A DNA stretch of 64,000 nt from the NCBI RefSeq assembly GCF_015694525.1, contig NZ_JADQDM010000001.1, forward strand, positions 62,001 to 126,000, given 5' to 3'. A model generated the notes under the pieces. It was given only the letters and a program-made list of their open reading frames with translations. It was not told the origin of the DNA and did no database searches. This document shows positions 1-7,688 of the stretch, in pieces. Origin of the DNA: Hymenobacter ruricola. Lineage in GTDB: Bacteria > Bacteroidota > Bacteroidia > Cytophagales > Hymenobacteraceae. Numbering within the stretch: the stretch's first letter is position 1; each line of letters starts with the position of its first letter. The position numbers and the translations under genes are program-made.

Positions 1-211
1 CAAAGCCGGCCGTAACCGGTGGGCTGGTCGTCGTCCGCGCGTTCGTGGTGTGGTAATGAACCCTGTCGACCACCCCATGGGTGGTGGCGAAGGCAAATCG
101 TCGGGTGGTCACCCGCGTAGCCGTAACGGCATTTTGGCTAAGGGCCAGAAGACCCGTAACAAGAACAAGTATTCGGAGAACCTGATTGTGAGCCGCAAAG
201 GCAAGAAGTAA
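1..211 (+). CDS. rplB: 50S ribosomal protein L2, C-terminal part (5' end outside window)
   Basis: The reading frame starting at base 2 gives 69 residues and a TAA stop. It contains the conserved L2 C-terminal signature [20 protein letters not shown] and the basic end [15 protein letters not shown]2 is a core large-subunit protein near the peptidyl transferase centre; the His in the DHP segment lies in this part. It is the first gene of the ribosomal cluster visible here and is followed 3 nt later by rpsS, as in the S10 operon. It is truncated only by the window edge. Confidence 0.97.
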   Translation, partial: KAGRNRWAGRRPRVRGVVMNPVDHPMGGGEGKSSGGHPRSRNGILAKGQKTRNKNKYSENLIVSRKGKK

Positions 212-214
212 TAT

Positions 215-493
215 ATGGCACGTTCACTCAAAAAAGGGCCGTACATTGACTTCCGGCTGGAAAAGAAAGTCACGGCACTCGAAACGGCTGGTAAGAAATC
301 GGTGGTGAAGACTTGGTCGCGCCGCTCGATGATTTCCCCGGATTTCGTTGGCCACACATTCGCTGTTCACAACGGCAATAAGTTCATCCCGGTGTATGTG
401 ACCGAGAACATGGTAGGGCACAAGTTGGGCGAATTTGCCCCGACGCGTAACTTCCGTGGTCACGTCGCCAAAAAAGATAAAGGCAAGCGCTAA
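215..493 (+). CDS. rpsS: 30S ribosomal protein S19
   Basis: The 92-residue product begins [19 protein letters not shown] and carries the S19 motifs [20 protein letters not shown] and [17 protein letters not shown]19 sits in the head of the small subunit and pairs with S13. Length is normal for the family. The gene starts 3 nt after the rplB stop and ends 1 nt before rplV, so translational coupling is likely. The start is fixed by the family N-terminus. Confidence 0.98.
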   Translation: MARSLKKGPYIDFRLEKKVTALETAGKKSVVKTWSRRSMISPDFVGHTFAVHNGNKFIPVYVTENMVGHKLGEFAPTRNFRGHVAKKDKGKR

Positions 494-494
494 G

Positions 495-908
495 ATGGAA
501 GCAGTAGCAAAACTCCGCAATGTGCCGACCTCGCCTCGTAAGATGCGACTGGTGGCCGACCTCGTGCGCGGCAAGAAAGTGACCCAGGCCCTCGGCCTGT
601 TGCGCTTCGAAGCCAACATCGGCGCCGAGAAGATTGAGAAACTGCTCCTTTCGGCCTTGGCCAACTGGCAGCAGCACAACGAAGAAGAGCGGATTGAAGA
701 CGCAAACCTCTACATCAGCGAAATCTTCGTGGACGAAGGACGCCAGCTGAAGCGCCTGCGCCCCGCCCCCCAGGGCCGTGGCCACCGCATCCGCAAGCGC
801 AGCAACCACGTGACGTTGAAAATCGACACAAAAGTTGAAAAGCTTGGCTCCAAGCACGCCAAAGAAGTTGGCACCACCGAAAATCCTAAGGCCGACGCCA
901 AATCCTAA
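495..908 (+). CDS. rplV: 50S ribosomal protein L22
   Basis: The 137-residue protein starts [20 protein letters not shown], matching the L22 N-terminus; an ATG 60 nt upstream in the same frame lies inside rpsS and is rejected. The C-terminal loop segment [19 protein letters not shown] is the L22 hairpin that lines the exit tunnel. The last 25 or so residues form a short charged tail beyond the core fold, longer than in E. coli (110 residues). Only 1 nt separates it from rpsS, which supports co-transcription. Confidence 0.97.
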   Translation: MEAVAKLRNVPTSPRKMRLVADLVRGKKVTQALGLLRFEANIGAEKIEKLLLSALANWQQHNEEERIEDANLYISEIFVDEGRQLKRLRPAPQGRGHRIRKRSNHVTLKIDTKVEKLGSKHAKEVGTTENPKADAKS

Positions 909-914
909 TTTAGT

Positions 915-1802
<888 letters not shown>

Positions 1803-1815
1803 ATCATTGTTCGGT

Positions 1816-1910
1816 GTAGAGACGCGACACTTCGCGTCTCTACGCTAGAACGATTTTTCCGCTTTAGCCTGACGGCGCGGAACCGGAGACGCGAAGTATC
1901 GCGTCTCTAC
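1816..1910. repeat. Pair of related palindromic hairpins between rpsC and rplP
   Basis: Arms at 1816-1827 and 1832-1843 form a perfect 12-bp inverted repeat with a 4-nt loop; the core is GAGACGCGA. A second hairpin at 1886-1907 repeats the same core (9-bp arms, 4-nt loop) and extends into TCTCTAC at its right side. They are two copies of one palindromic element, about 43 bp apart, filling most of the 139-bp rpsC-rplP gap. There is no T-tract after either hairpin, so they look like dispersed repeats (REP-like) and not terminators. Confidence 0.8.
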
Positions 1911-1941
1911 ATCCCTAGAATCTCTTTTAAATTTCAATAAA

Positions 1942-2367
1942 ATGTTACAACCGAAAAGGACCAAGTATCGCAAGATGCAAAAGGGTCGCGTAACAGGCCT
2001 CGCCTACCGCGGCAGCTCCATAGACTTCGGTTCGTTCGCTATCAAGTCGCTGGAAGTGTCTTGGATTACGGCTCGCCAAATTGAGGCTGCTCGTATCGCC
2101 ATGACCCGCGCCATGAAACGCGAAGGGCAAGTATGGATTCGCATTTTCCCCGACAAGCCGATTACCAAGAAGCCCGCTGAGGTGCGCATGGGTAAAGGCA
2201 AAGGCTCGCCCGAGTATTGGGTAGCCTGCGTGAAGCCCGGCCAAATCATGTTCGAGTCGGACGGTGTGTCGCTGGAAGTAGCTAAAGAATCGCTGCGTCT
2301 GGCGGCTCAGAAGCTCCCCGTAAAAACTTCATTCGTGGTTCGCCGCGACTATACGGACGCTGCTTAA
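1942..2367 (+). CDS. rplP: 50S ribosomal protein L16
   Basis: The 141-residue protein begins [19 protein letters not shown] and contains the conserved segments [20 protein letters not shown] and [18 protein letters not shown]16 binds near the A-site tRNA and 5S rRNA. Length is standard. The gap upstream (139 bp) is unusual for this operon because palindromic repeats occupy it; the gap downstream to rpmC is 3 nt. Confidence 0.98.
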   Translation: MLQPKRTKYRKMQKGRVTGLAYRGSSIDFGSFAIKSLEVSWITARQIEAARIAMTRAMKREGQVWIRIFPDKPITKKPAEVRMGKGKGSPEYWVACVKPGQIMFESDGVSLEVAKESLRLAAQKLPVKTSFVVRRDYTDAA

Positions 2368-2370
2368 GTC

Positions 2371-2583
2371 ATGAAGAACAAGACCGACCTCAAAGGCCTT
2401 TCCGCTGAAGCGCTGAAAGAGCAAATCAAAACCGAGCAGGCTCAGGGCCAGCAGCTGCGTTTCGCCCACGCGATTTCGCCCCTGGAAAACCCCGCCCGCC
2501 TCAAGGCCAACCGTAAAAACGTCGCCCGCTTGCTCACCGAGCAGACTCGTCGGAACAACGAGCAGGCCTCTAACCCCGCTTAA
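2371..2583 (+). CDS. rpmC: 50S ribosomal protein L29
   Basis: A 70-residue small helical protein, [19 protein letters not shown] at the start and [19 protein letters not shown] in the middle, the typical L29 two-helix pattern. L29 sits at the tunnel exit next to L23. It lies 3 nt after rplP and 5 nt before rpsQ, the usual order L16-L29-S17. Confidence 0.96.
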   Translation: MKNKTDLKGLSAEALKEQIKTEQAQGQQLRFAHAISPLENPARLKANRKNVARLLTEQTRRNNEQASNPA

Positions 2584-2588
2584 TTCCG

Positions 2589-2885
2589 ATGGCAACCGAC
2601 GTAACAACCCAAGACCAAGCCGTAGCTGAAGACTCGCGCAACATGCGCAAGGAAATCACCGGCACGGTAACGAGCTCGAAGATGGACAAGTCCATTACCG
2701 TGGCTGTGGTGCAGAAACAAAAGCACCCCAAGTACGGCAAGTTCGTGACCAAAACCACGAAATTCCACGCCCACGACGAGAAAAACGAGTGCGGCGAAGG
2801 CGACACGGTGCGCATCATGAGCACCCGTCCGCTGAGCAAGACCAAGCGGTGGCGCCTGGTTGAAATTGTTGAACGCGCTAAATAA
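2589..2885 (+). CDS. rpsQ: 30S ribosomal protein S17
   Basis: The 98-residue protein has an OB-fold S17 core: [40 protein letters not shown] and [21 protein letters not shown]17 binds 16S rRNA early in assembly. There are about 18 extra residues at the N-terminus before the core. Start chosen at the first ATG, 5 nt after the rpmC stop; a start at the internal MRKEITG is possible but would lengthen the gap. Confidence 0.96.
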   Translation: MATDVTTQDQAVAEDSRNMRKEITGTVTSSKMDKSITVAVVQKQKHPKYGKFVTKTTKFHAHDEKNECGEGDTVRIMSTRPLSKTKRWRLVEIVERAK

Positions 2886-2894
2886 TTCAGTCCG

Positions 2895-3263
2895 ATGATA
2901 CAGCAAGAATCCCGCCTGACGGTGGCCGACAACAGCGGCGCCAAGGAAGTCCTCTGCATCCGCGTTCTGGGTGGCACGGGCAAGAAATACGCCAGCGTTG
3001 GCGACAAGATTGTGGTAGCCATCAAGTCGGCTATCCCTTCGGGCAACGCCAAGAAAGGCACCGTGAGCAAGGCCGTGGTAGTACGTGTGAAGAAGGAAGT
3101 GCGCCGCAAAGACGGTTCGTACATCCGCTTCGACGACAACGCCGCCGTGTTGCTCAACAACAACGACGAGCCCCGCGGCACGCGCATCTTCGGCCCCGTG
3201 GCCCGCGAGCTGCGTGAGCGTCAGTTCATGAAAATCGTATCCCTAGCCCCCGAAGTACTCTAA
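2895..3263 (+). CDS. rplN: 50S ribosomal protein L14
   Basis: The 122-residue protein begins [20 protein letters not shown] and ends [20 protein letters not shown], both family signatures. L14 lies at the subunit interface and forms inter-subunit bridges. Length is exactly that expected. It begins 9 nt after rpsQ and ends 3 nt before rplX. Confidence 0.98.
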   Translation: MIQQESRLTVADNSGAKEVLCIRVLGGTGKKYASVGDKIVVAIKSAIPSGNAKKGTVSKAVVVRVKKEVRRKDGSYIRFDDNAAVLLNNNDEPRGTRIFGPVARELRERQFMKIVSLAPEVL

Positions 3264-3266
3264 GCC

Positions 3267-3611
3267 ATGGCTATCAGAAAAGCAGACCCCGTGCAGCTGC
3301 ACGTAAAGTCGGGCGATACCGTGAAGGTGATTGCTGGCGACGAAAAGGGCAAAACCGGCGTTATCAAGTCGGTGAACCGGGTGACTCAGCGCGTAACCGT
3401 TGAGGGCCTGAACCTGGTGACGAAACACAACAAGCCGAGCGCCAAATCGCCCCAGGGCGGCATCACCAAGATGGAGGCGCCCATGCACGTGAGCAACGTG
3501 CAGGCTATCAACCCCACCACCGGTGAGCGGGTACGTAAAGGTGCCGCCGCGGCCGCAGCTCCGGCTGCTGCTCCTGCCAAAGCCAAGCGTGCCTCTGCCA
3601 AAACGGCTTAA
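3267..3611 (+). CDS. rplX: 50S ribosomal protein L24
   Basis: The 114-residue protein has an N-terminal KOW motif (VKSGDTVKVIAGDEKGKTGV) and the L24 segment GLNLVTKHNKPSAKSPQGGI. L24 initiates 50S assembly. The last 25 residues are an Ala/Lys/Pro-rich low-complexity tail after the KGAAAAAAPA stretch, an addition to the fold. It starts 3 nt after rplN. Confidence 0.97.
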   Translation: MAIRKADPVQLHVKSGDTVKVIAGDEKGKTGVIKSVNRVTQRVTVEGLNLVTKHNKPSAKSPQGGITKMEAPMHVSNVQAINPTTGERVRKGAAAAAAPAAAPAKAKRASAKTA

Positions 3612-3626
3612 GCAGCCCCCTTCATC

Positions 3627-4181
3627 ATGGCCCGTCTCAAAGACATTTATCAAAAAGACGTCGTACCCGCGCTCCAGGAGAAATTCCAGTTCAAGAGCAT
3701 CATGCAGGTACCGCGCATCACCAAAATCTGCATCAACCGCGGCATTGGTGCGGCTGTTGCTGACAAGAAATTGGTCGACAACGGCGTGGAAGAGCTGACG
3801 ACCATCACCGGTCAGAAAGCCGTTCCGACCATTGCCAAGCGTTCGGTGTCGAATTTTAAGCTCCGTGAAGGCATGCCCATCGGTGCCAAAGTGACCCTGC
3901 GCGGCGAGCGCATGTACGAGTTCATGGACCGCCTGCTGACGGTGGCCCTGCCCCGCGTACGTGACTTCAAAGGCATCAACGACAAAGGGTTTGATGGTCG
4001 TGGCAACTACACGCTCGGCGTGAAGGAGCAAATCATCTTCCCCGAAATCTCGATTGACAAAATCAAAGGTATCTCGGGCATGGACATCACGTTCGTGACC
4101 ACCGCCGAGAACGATGAGCAGAGCTACGAGCTGCTGAAGGCGTTCGGTATGCCTTTCGCCAACGCTAAAAAAGACGCTTAA
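3627..4181 (+). CDS. rplE: 50S ribosomal protein L5
   Basis: The 184-residue protein contains family segments [40 protein letters not shown] and [21 protein letters not shown]5 binds 5S rRNA in the central protuberance. In E. coli the S8 repressor binds mRNA at the rplE start to control the spc operon; here rpsH is separated from rplE by the island described below, so that feedback may work differently. Gap to rpsN is 12 nt. Confidence 0.98.
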   Translation: MARLKDIYQKDVVPALQEKFQFKSIMQVPRITKICINRGIGAAVADKKLVDNGVEELTTITGQKAVPTIAKRSVSNFKLREGMPIGAKVTLRGERMYEFMDRLLTVALPRVRDFKGINDKGFDGRGNYTLGVKEQIIFPEISIDKIKGISGMDITFVTTAENDEQSYELLKAFGMPFANAKKDA

Positions 4182-4193
4182 TCTTCCGAACTC

Positions 4194-4463
4194 ATGGCTA
4201 AAGAATCCATCAAAGCACGGGAGCGCAAGCGCATTGCCACCGTGGCCCGCTACGCTGAGAAGCGCAAGGCTCTGAAAGCTGCCGGCGACTACGAAGGTCT
4301 CGACAAGCTGCCCAAAAACGCTTCGCCCGTGCGCCTGCACAACCGCGACATGATTGACGGCCGCCCCCGCGGCTACATGCGCAAGTTTGGCATCAGCCGC
4401 GTGCGTTTCCGCGAAATGGCTCTCGCCGGGAAGATTCCCGGTGTGACCAAGTCGAGCTGGTAG
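4194..4463 (+). CDS. rpsN: 30S ribosomal protein S14 (zinc-free type)
   Basis: The 89-residue protein begins [20 protein letters not shown] and contains [20 protein letters not shown] and the conserved end [17 protein letters not shown]. There are no cysteines, so it is the zinc-independent 89-residue form. S14 is in the 30S head. It is the last gene of the first transcription block: an intrinsic terminator follows 27 nt after its stop, instead of rpsH. Confidence 0.98.
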   Translation: MAKESIKARERKRIATVARYAEKRKALKAAGDYEGLDKLPKNASPVRLHNRDMIDGRPRGYMRKFGISRVRFREMALAGKIPGVTKSSW

Positions 4464-4490
4464 TCCAGTTTAGGCTTTTCGCTAAGCAAT

Positions 4491-4533
4491 AAAATAGGCG
4501 CTTCCACTTTGGTGGGGGCGCCTATTTTTGTTT
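4491..4533 (+). terminator. Rho-independent terminator after rpsN
   Basis: Arms 4491-4501 and 4518-4528 form a perfect 11-bp stem (core AATAGGCGC / GCGCCTATT) with a 16-nt loop, followed by TTTTTG TTTT. This is a strong intrinsic terminator placed inside what is normally a continuous spc operon. Confidence 0.9.
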
Positions 4534-4595
4534 TGGGGTATTGCGATTTCAGACATTTGCTATTTCTAATTTAATAAGCGCTTATGCTCATATGT

Positions 4596-5045
4596 ATGTC
4601 AAAAATGCGCCCCTTTATACTGTTGTTATTTTTAGCACCTACTATTTCGGCTTGCGTAAAGAAGCGAGAGAATCAGACCATACAATACCTGACCGCAGGT
4701 AATGCAAAGTATTGGGCGGAAGTGATGCCATACCCAGTTAAAAAATACATGGGGTTGAGGTTTGATTTGAGTGGACGTTGTGATAGGTATAGTGAAAATA
4801 TGACTGATGGCAAGTCTAAAATAAGGGTGAAGTTTGCGAGTTATGATTATTCCCCAAAGTGGGCGATAATTGACGACAGCACACTAAATGTCGTAGGGCT
4901 TGGTAAGGTCAGGGTAGAATACTTAGACGAAAACGTGATGGTATTAAATCAGATGCAGTTTAAAAAGACGATTGTGTATTTGAAAGCTAAAGACCAGAGT
5001 ACAGAACTAGTAGTAGATACATTTGGACCTTCTTTGCGCATGTGA
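4596..5045 (+). CDS. Small AT-rich lipoprotein of unknown function
   Basis: The start at 4596 gives 149 residues with a lipoprotein signal: MSKMRPFILLLFLAPTISAC, lipidated Cys at residue 20. ATGs at 4584 and 4605 are alternatives. The mature part has no motif I recognise; it is rich in beta-type segments and charged residues, and probably faces the periplasm. Base composition is clearly lower in GC (about 40 percent by eye) than all neighbours and codon use differs, with many TTT, AAA and ATA codons. This suggests recent acquisition. It is the first gene of the island that splits the spc operon. Confidence 0.7.
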   Translation: MSKMRPFILLLFLAPTISACVKKRENQTIQYLTAGNAKYWAEVMPYPVKKYMGLRFDLSGRCDRYSENMTDGKSKIRVKFASYDYSPKWAIIDDSTLNVVGLGKVRVEYLDENVMVLNQMQFKKTIVYLKAKDQSTELVVDTFGPSLRM

Positions 5046-5119
5046 TTATGCCGAGCCTCCCGCCCCTCCAAGTTTCTTCAGAAGCGCGCCGGGCGGGTGG
5101 GGGAGGGATGAGCATAATG
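5045..5119. repeat. Imperfect palindrome after the lipoprotein gene
   Basis: The outer arms ATTATGC (5045-5051) and GCATAAT (5113-5119) enclose complementary C-rich and G-rich tracts (CCTCCCGCCC and GGGCGGGTGGGGGAGG). The element overlaps the end of the lipoprotein gene. The outer bases resemble the tips of the hairpin at 5642-5700 (GCATAATGCC), so the two may be related ends of one element. Confidence 0.5.
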
Positions 5120-5233
5120 AGCTACCCAGCCACTCCCGTTTCTCATGCTGCTGAGGCGGCGGGGAGGGGCGAACCCGCAGGGCGGCTGGTGCGTTATACC
5201 GGCACTTTGGTATTACCTTTACCACACAAAAAA

Positions 5234-5264
5234 TAAGGAGCCGAGCACCCGGCCCGACTCCTTA
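5234..5264 (-). terminator. Intrinsic terminator of the small peptide gene
   Basis: A TAAGGAG...CTCCTTA stem with additional G-C and G-T pairs and a short loop lies 4 nt past the stop of the minus-strand peptide gene. On the minus strand it is followed by ATTTTTTGTG, a proper T-tract. This supports transcription of the peptide gene on the minus strand. Confidence 0.75.
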
Positions 5265-5268
5265 CCAA

Positions 5269-5388
5269 CTACCCGAGTAGATGAGAGAGCAGGAGGAAGC
5301 CAATGGCCTTACCTGCCCCGCTCAGAAACCCCAGCAAAACCGGCTTCCACCAGTCTCGCAGTAGTTTTTTCACGCTGTCCCTTTTCAT
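5269..5388 (-). CDS. 39-residue hydrophobic membrane peptide
   Basis: On the minus strand ATG (5388-5386) to TAG (5271-5269) encodes 39 residues: a basic start MKRDSVKKLLRDWWKP followed by a continuous hydrophobic helix VLLGFLSGAGKAIGFLLLSH and LLG. The pattern (charged amphipathic start, one membrane segment, stop) and the intrinsic terminator 4 nt downstream make it a credible gene. A hairpin lies at 5400-5439 in its presumed leader and a TATCTTCG box on the minus strand (5517-5510) could be its promoter. Function unknown; small toxin-like or membrane-regulatory peptides look like this, but nothing here proves that. Confidence 0.6.
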   Translation of the reverse strand: MKRDSVKKLLRDWWKPVLLGFLSGAGKAIGFLLLSHLLG

Positions 5389-5399
5389 TTGGAGATGAA

Positions 5400-5439
5400 G
5401 TTGAGGGTTGCATCAAAACCCCGCTTCTGAACCCTCGAC
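5400..5439 (-). promoter_or_regulatory. Hairpin in the leader of the 39-residue peptide gene
   Basis: Arms 5400-5409 and 5430-5439 (minus strand GTCGAGGGTT / AACCCTCAAC) form a 10-bp stem with one G-T pair, ending 11 nt before the ATG. It could affect translation of the peptide. Confidence 0.4.
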
Positions 5440-5513
5440 TGTTAGCGCAGCCGGGGGTTCGCCTTTTTAGGGCAAACCGCTGTGGCCGGGGACTACCTGC
5501 GCTTGCCGCGAAG

Positions 5514-5620
5514 ATAGCCGGCCGGCCTCTGCCAGCCACCCCCCTTTCCCTAGCTGCTGGGACGGCGGGTGGCGGGGCAAAACGTAGTGTTGCGGCCTAG
5601 CTGCCGCACCTGCCGGCTAT
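5514..5620. repeat. Imperfect palindromic element, about 107 bp
   Basis: Outer arms ATAGCCGGC (5514-5522) and GCCGGCTAT (5612-5620) are perfectly complementary, and inner CCAGCCACCCCC pairs in part with GGGTGGCGGGG. I see no coding potential. It lies upstream of the 39-residue peptide gene within the island and resembles the other palindromic elements of this genome in size. Confidence 0.5.
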
Positions 5621-5641
5621 GGGTGTCTCAATGCTTTATCA

Positions 5642-5704
5642 GCATAATGCCCAAACCGGGATGCTCCGCCAAACGAAGCATCCCGGTTTGGGCATTATGC
5701 CTTT
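5642..5704 (+). terminator. Long perfect hairpin with short T-tract
   Basis: Arms 5642-5665 and 5677-5700 are a perfect 24-bp inverted repeat (tip sequence AAACCGGGATGCT) with an 11-nt loop, followed on the plus strand by CTTTTG. It could terminate plus-strand transcription or protect an RNA end, but no plus-strand gene lies just upstream, so its role is open. The stem is much longer than the other terminators in the window. Confidence 0.5.
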
Positions 5705-5710
5705 TGCTGT

Positions 5711-5899
5711 TCTACAGAGGCCTCCGGATTTCCATAGGTGCCCGTAGAACGTTTTTCAGGACCCTCCGAATTTCCAGGGGCTCCGAAAAACGTTCCTCGG
5801 GCACTTCTGCATTTCCAGGGACTCTGTAGAACGTTTTACGGGCACCTGTGGAAATCCGGAGGGGCCCGTAGAACGCTTCGTGGGCCTACGCGGAAGCGG
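5711..5899. repeat. Degenerate array with 21-nt period (array A)
   Basis: Cut into 21-nt pieces from 5711, the sequence shows nine aligned units. Units 2, 6 and 8 share GTAGAACG near the right end; units 1, 3 and 5 share TCCGGATTT, TCCGAATTT and TGCATTTC; alternation of the two types gives a 42-nt super-period. The last unit runs into the stop codon of the minus-strand gene ending at 5886. No start codon and no conserved frame: I treat it as non-coding. The piece AGGACCCTCCGAA in unit 3 resembles AGGTCCCTCCGAC in array B at 56683-56955. Confidence 0.65.
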
Positions 5900-6602
5900 C
5901 GGCGTCCTCATCGGAGGAGCGGTAGGAGGGGGGCAGCACCGAGAAATCGAAGTATTCGGCGACGCGTTCGGGCGTTTTGTAGTAGTGGGCCAGCAGGGCG
6001 GCGTACACGCCGAAGAGTTCGGTGAGGAGGTCGGTTTCGTCGGCGTCGAGGTCGGTGCCGGCGGTTTTGACTTGCTTCTTGCGCTTGTCCTGCTCTTGGC
6101 GGGCGAGGGCGTACTGAGCGTTCAGGGTTTGGGCGTCTTTAAACAGGGCCGCCCCCTGGGGCACGTCGTCTTTGTGCTGCGACAGGGTTTTGACGAAGGT
6201 GGCGAAGGCGGTGCCCATGGTTTGGCGCGAGGCCCCCGAAAACTGGGAGCGGCCTTCGGGGAAGAACTGCTTGAACAGCTCGGGCGCGGTTTCTTCCATT
6301 GCCGCGAAGTTGACCTTGTAGGCCCGCTTCATGAACTGCTTCACGAGGCCAAAGGCGGTTTCGGCCAGCAGGGTTTGGGCGCCGCGGCCGGCGCTGGCCC
6401 CGGCCTGCCCCAGGAGGCCGGTGTCGAAGCTGTCGTAGAGCGGCTGAAGCAGGTCGATTTTGGCCTGCCACTGCGCGCCGTCGTTCTGAAGGGCTTGCAA
6501 GGTGTAGCCGGTGATGGACTTCAAATCCTGGCGGGAAATGACGAGGTGCAGCAGCCAGTTGCGGAACTTGCGGCTGAAGAGCTTGGTGGACGTTTTTGCC
6601 AT
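5886..6602 (-). CDS. Helical hypothetical protein next to repeat array A
   Basis: The start at 6602 gives 238 residues beginning MAKTSTKLFSRKFRNWLLHL; upstream in-frame ATGs (6653, 6635) would add 17 odd residues. The protein is predicted from its pattern to be mostly alpha-helical, with no signal peptide and no membrane segment, a Lys/Arg-rich helix at about 168-178 (QEQDKRKKQVK) and an acidic tail. I do not recognise the family. The gene is read opposite to the flanking ribosomal genes and its stop lies inside array A. It may belong with that array, as the 123-residue gene at 56255 lies beside array B. Confidence 0.75.
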   Translation of the reverse strand: MAKTSTKLFSRKFRNWLLHLVISRQDLKSITGYTLQALQNDGAQWQAKIDLLQPLYDSFDTGLLGQAGASAGRGAQTLLAETAFGLVKQFMKRAYKVNFAAMEETAPELFKQFFPEGRSQFSGASRQTMGTAFATFVKTLSQHKDDVPQGAALFKDAQTLNAQYALARQEQDKRKKQVKTAGTDLDADETDLLTELFGVYAALLAHYYKTPERVAEYFDFSVLPPSYRSSDEDAAASA

Positions 6603-6754
6603 GAGGAATAGGGATAGATAAACCGCGGGCGACATTGCCCAGAGGCGGGTCAATAGTAGTCAAGAAAAGCGGAACAATAGGGGAGGGGTCCTGGCAATAA
6701 GGGGTAGCCGGTTAATTTTAGTTATAGCTCCGCCACAGTAGTTCACTCGAAACC

Positions 6755-7435
6755 ATGGAAACCTACGTTATCGGCGACATACACGGCGCCGCCCGCGCCC
6801 TCGACCAGGTATTGGAACGCAGCCCCTTCCGCCCCGGCATCGACCGCCTCATCCAGCTCGGCGACGTAGCCGACGGGTGGCCCGACACGCCGGCCTGCGT
6901 CGAGCGGTTGCTGGGCATCCCCCACAGCATCTGGCTGCAAGGCAACCACGACTGGTGGGCGGCCGAGTGGCTGGCCACGCAACTGCCGCTCGAAGAAGTA
7001 AACCCCTATTGGTACAAGCAAGGCGGCCGCGCCACGTTCGATGCCTACCAGCGACTGCCCGCCTCCGAGCGCTCCCGGCATTTCCACCAGTTCTTCGGTG
7101 AGCAGCGCCCCTACTTCGAAGACGAGGCCAACAACCTCTACGTGCACGGCGGCTACACCCCCCACCGGCCCATCGCCGAGCAAGACCCCTACGACCTCAT
7201 CTGGAACCGGGACCTGTGGGACGGCAACCAAACCGCGACCGGCTACCACGAATGCTTCATCGGCCATACCTCCACCTGGGCCTATAAGAAAGTGCCCTGC
7301 CAAACCAACAACGTCTGGAACATCGACCAAGGCGCCGGCTACCGGGGCCGTCTGAGCATGCTGAACGTGCGGACCAAGGCCTTCGTGCAAAGCGACCCCG
7401 TGCCCGAACTGTATCCCAACGTGGCGGGAAGATGA
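6755..7435 (+). CDS. PPP-type metallophosphoesterase (Ser/Thr phosphatase or ApaH-like)
   Basis: A 226-residue single-domain calcineurin-like phosphatase. Metal-binding motifs are GDIHG (residues 7-11), GDVADG (36-41), GNHDWW (63-68), and histidines in VHGGYTP (131) and GHTS (171), the order seen in lambda-type phosphatases and bacterial PrpA/ApaH relatives. The second motif lacks the usual DRG and the third has GNHD instead of GNHE, so substrate class is uncertain: phosphoprotein or dinucleoside polyphosphate. No signal peptide, so cytoplasmic. It stands between the palindromic island and the rpsH promoter. Confidence 0.85.
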   Translation: METYVIGDIHGAARALDQVLERSPFRPGIDRLIQLGDVADGWPDTPACVERLLGIPHSIWLQGNHDWWAAEWLATQLPLEEVNPYWYKQGGRATFDAYQRLPASERSRHFHQFFGEQRPYFEDEANNLYVHGGYTPHRPIAEQDPYDLIWNRDLWDGNQTATGYHECFIGHTSTWAYKKVPCQTNNVWNIDQGAGYRGRLSMLNVRTKAFVQSDPVPELYPNVAGR

Positions 7436-7476
7436 CAGCGACAGACTGCTTGCCACAAGGAATTTTGTGAGCAGGC

Positions 7477-7508
7477 TTGCAAAAGCCCCTGAAAGCCTGC
7501 TACCTTTG
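7477..7508 (+). promoter_or_regulatory. Candidate upstream promoter for the rpsH block
   Basis: TACCTTTG at 7501-7508 matches the Bacteroidota -7 box TAnnTTTG, with TTG at 7477-7479, 21 nt upstream, as the -33 element. Transcription from here would give a leader of about 175 nt before rpsH. Confidence 0.6.
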
Positions 7509-7579
7509 CACTCCCAAAACCTGAGGCTTGCCTCGAAACCATTTGGCAGGTTGCCAAAAGAAACCATTGGCCGTGCCGT

Positions 7580-7638
7580 CGCCGGGCGTGCCAAGTAGTC
7601 TTAACCGAAATTTCGTTGGTCCCGTTGGGCACCCGGCG
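7580..7638 (+). promoter_or_regulatory. Leader hairpin upstream of rpsH
   Basis: The arm at 7580-7592 (CGCCGGGCGTGCC) pairs with 7628-7638 (GGCACCCGGCG) apart from a bulge. The element lies between the two candidate promoters, so only RNA from the upstream one would carry it. It could be a control site, for example for a ribosomal protein, but this is inference. Confidence 0.4.
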
Positions 7639-7655
7639 AAATTTTCTTATCTTTG
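7625..7655 (+). promoter_or_regulatory. Promoter for the rpsH-rplO-secY block
   Basis: TATCTTTG at 7648-7655 is a perfect TAnnTTTG box, with TTG at 7625-7627 exactly 20 nt upstream. The distance to the rpsH ATG is 33 nt. Together with the terminator at 4491-4533 it makes rpsH the first gene of a separate transcription unit. Confidence 0.75.
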
Positions 7656-7688
7656 CGCTCCGAAAAAAGCGGACGTATTTAATTAATA

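Noticed and set aside
5042..5236. Short plus-strand ORFs after the lipoprotein gene
   Set aside because: They run through palindromes and have no protein-like composition.
5711..5899. CRISPR or other guide-RNA array
   Set aside because: Units are degenerate, have no constant repeat separated by unique spacers, and no cas gene is present.
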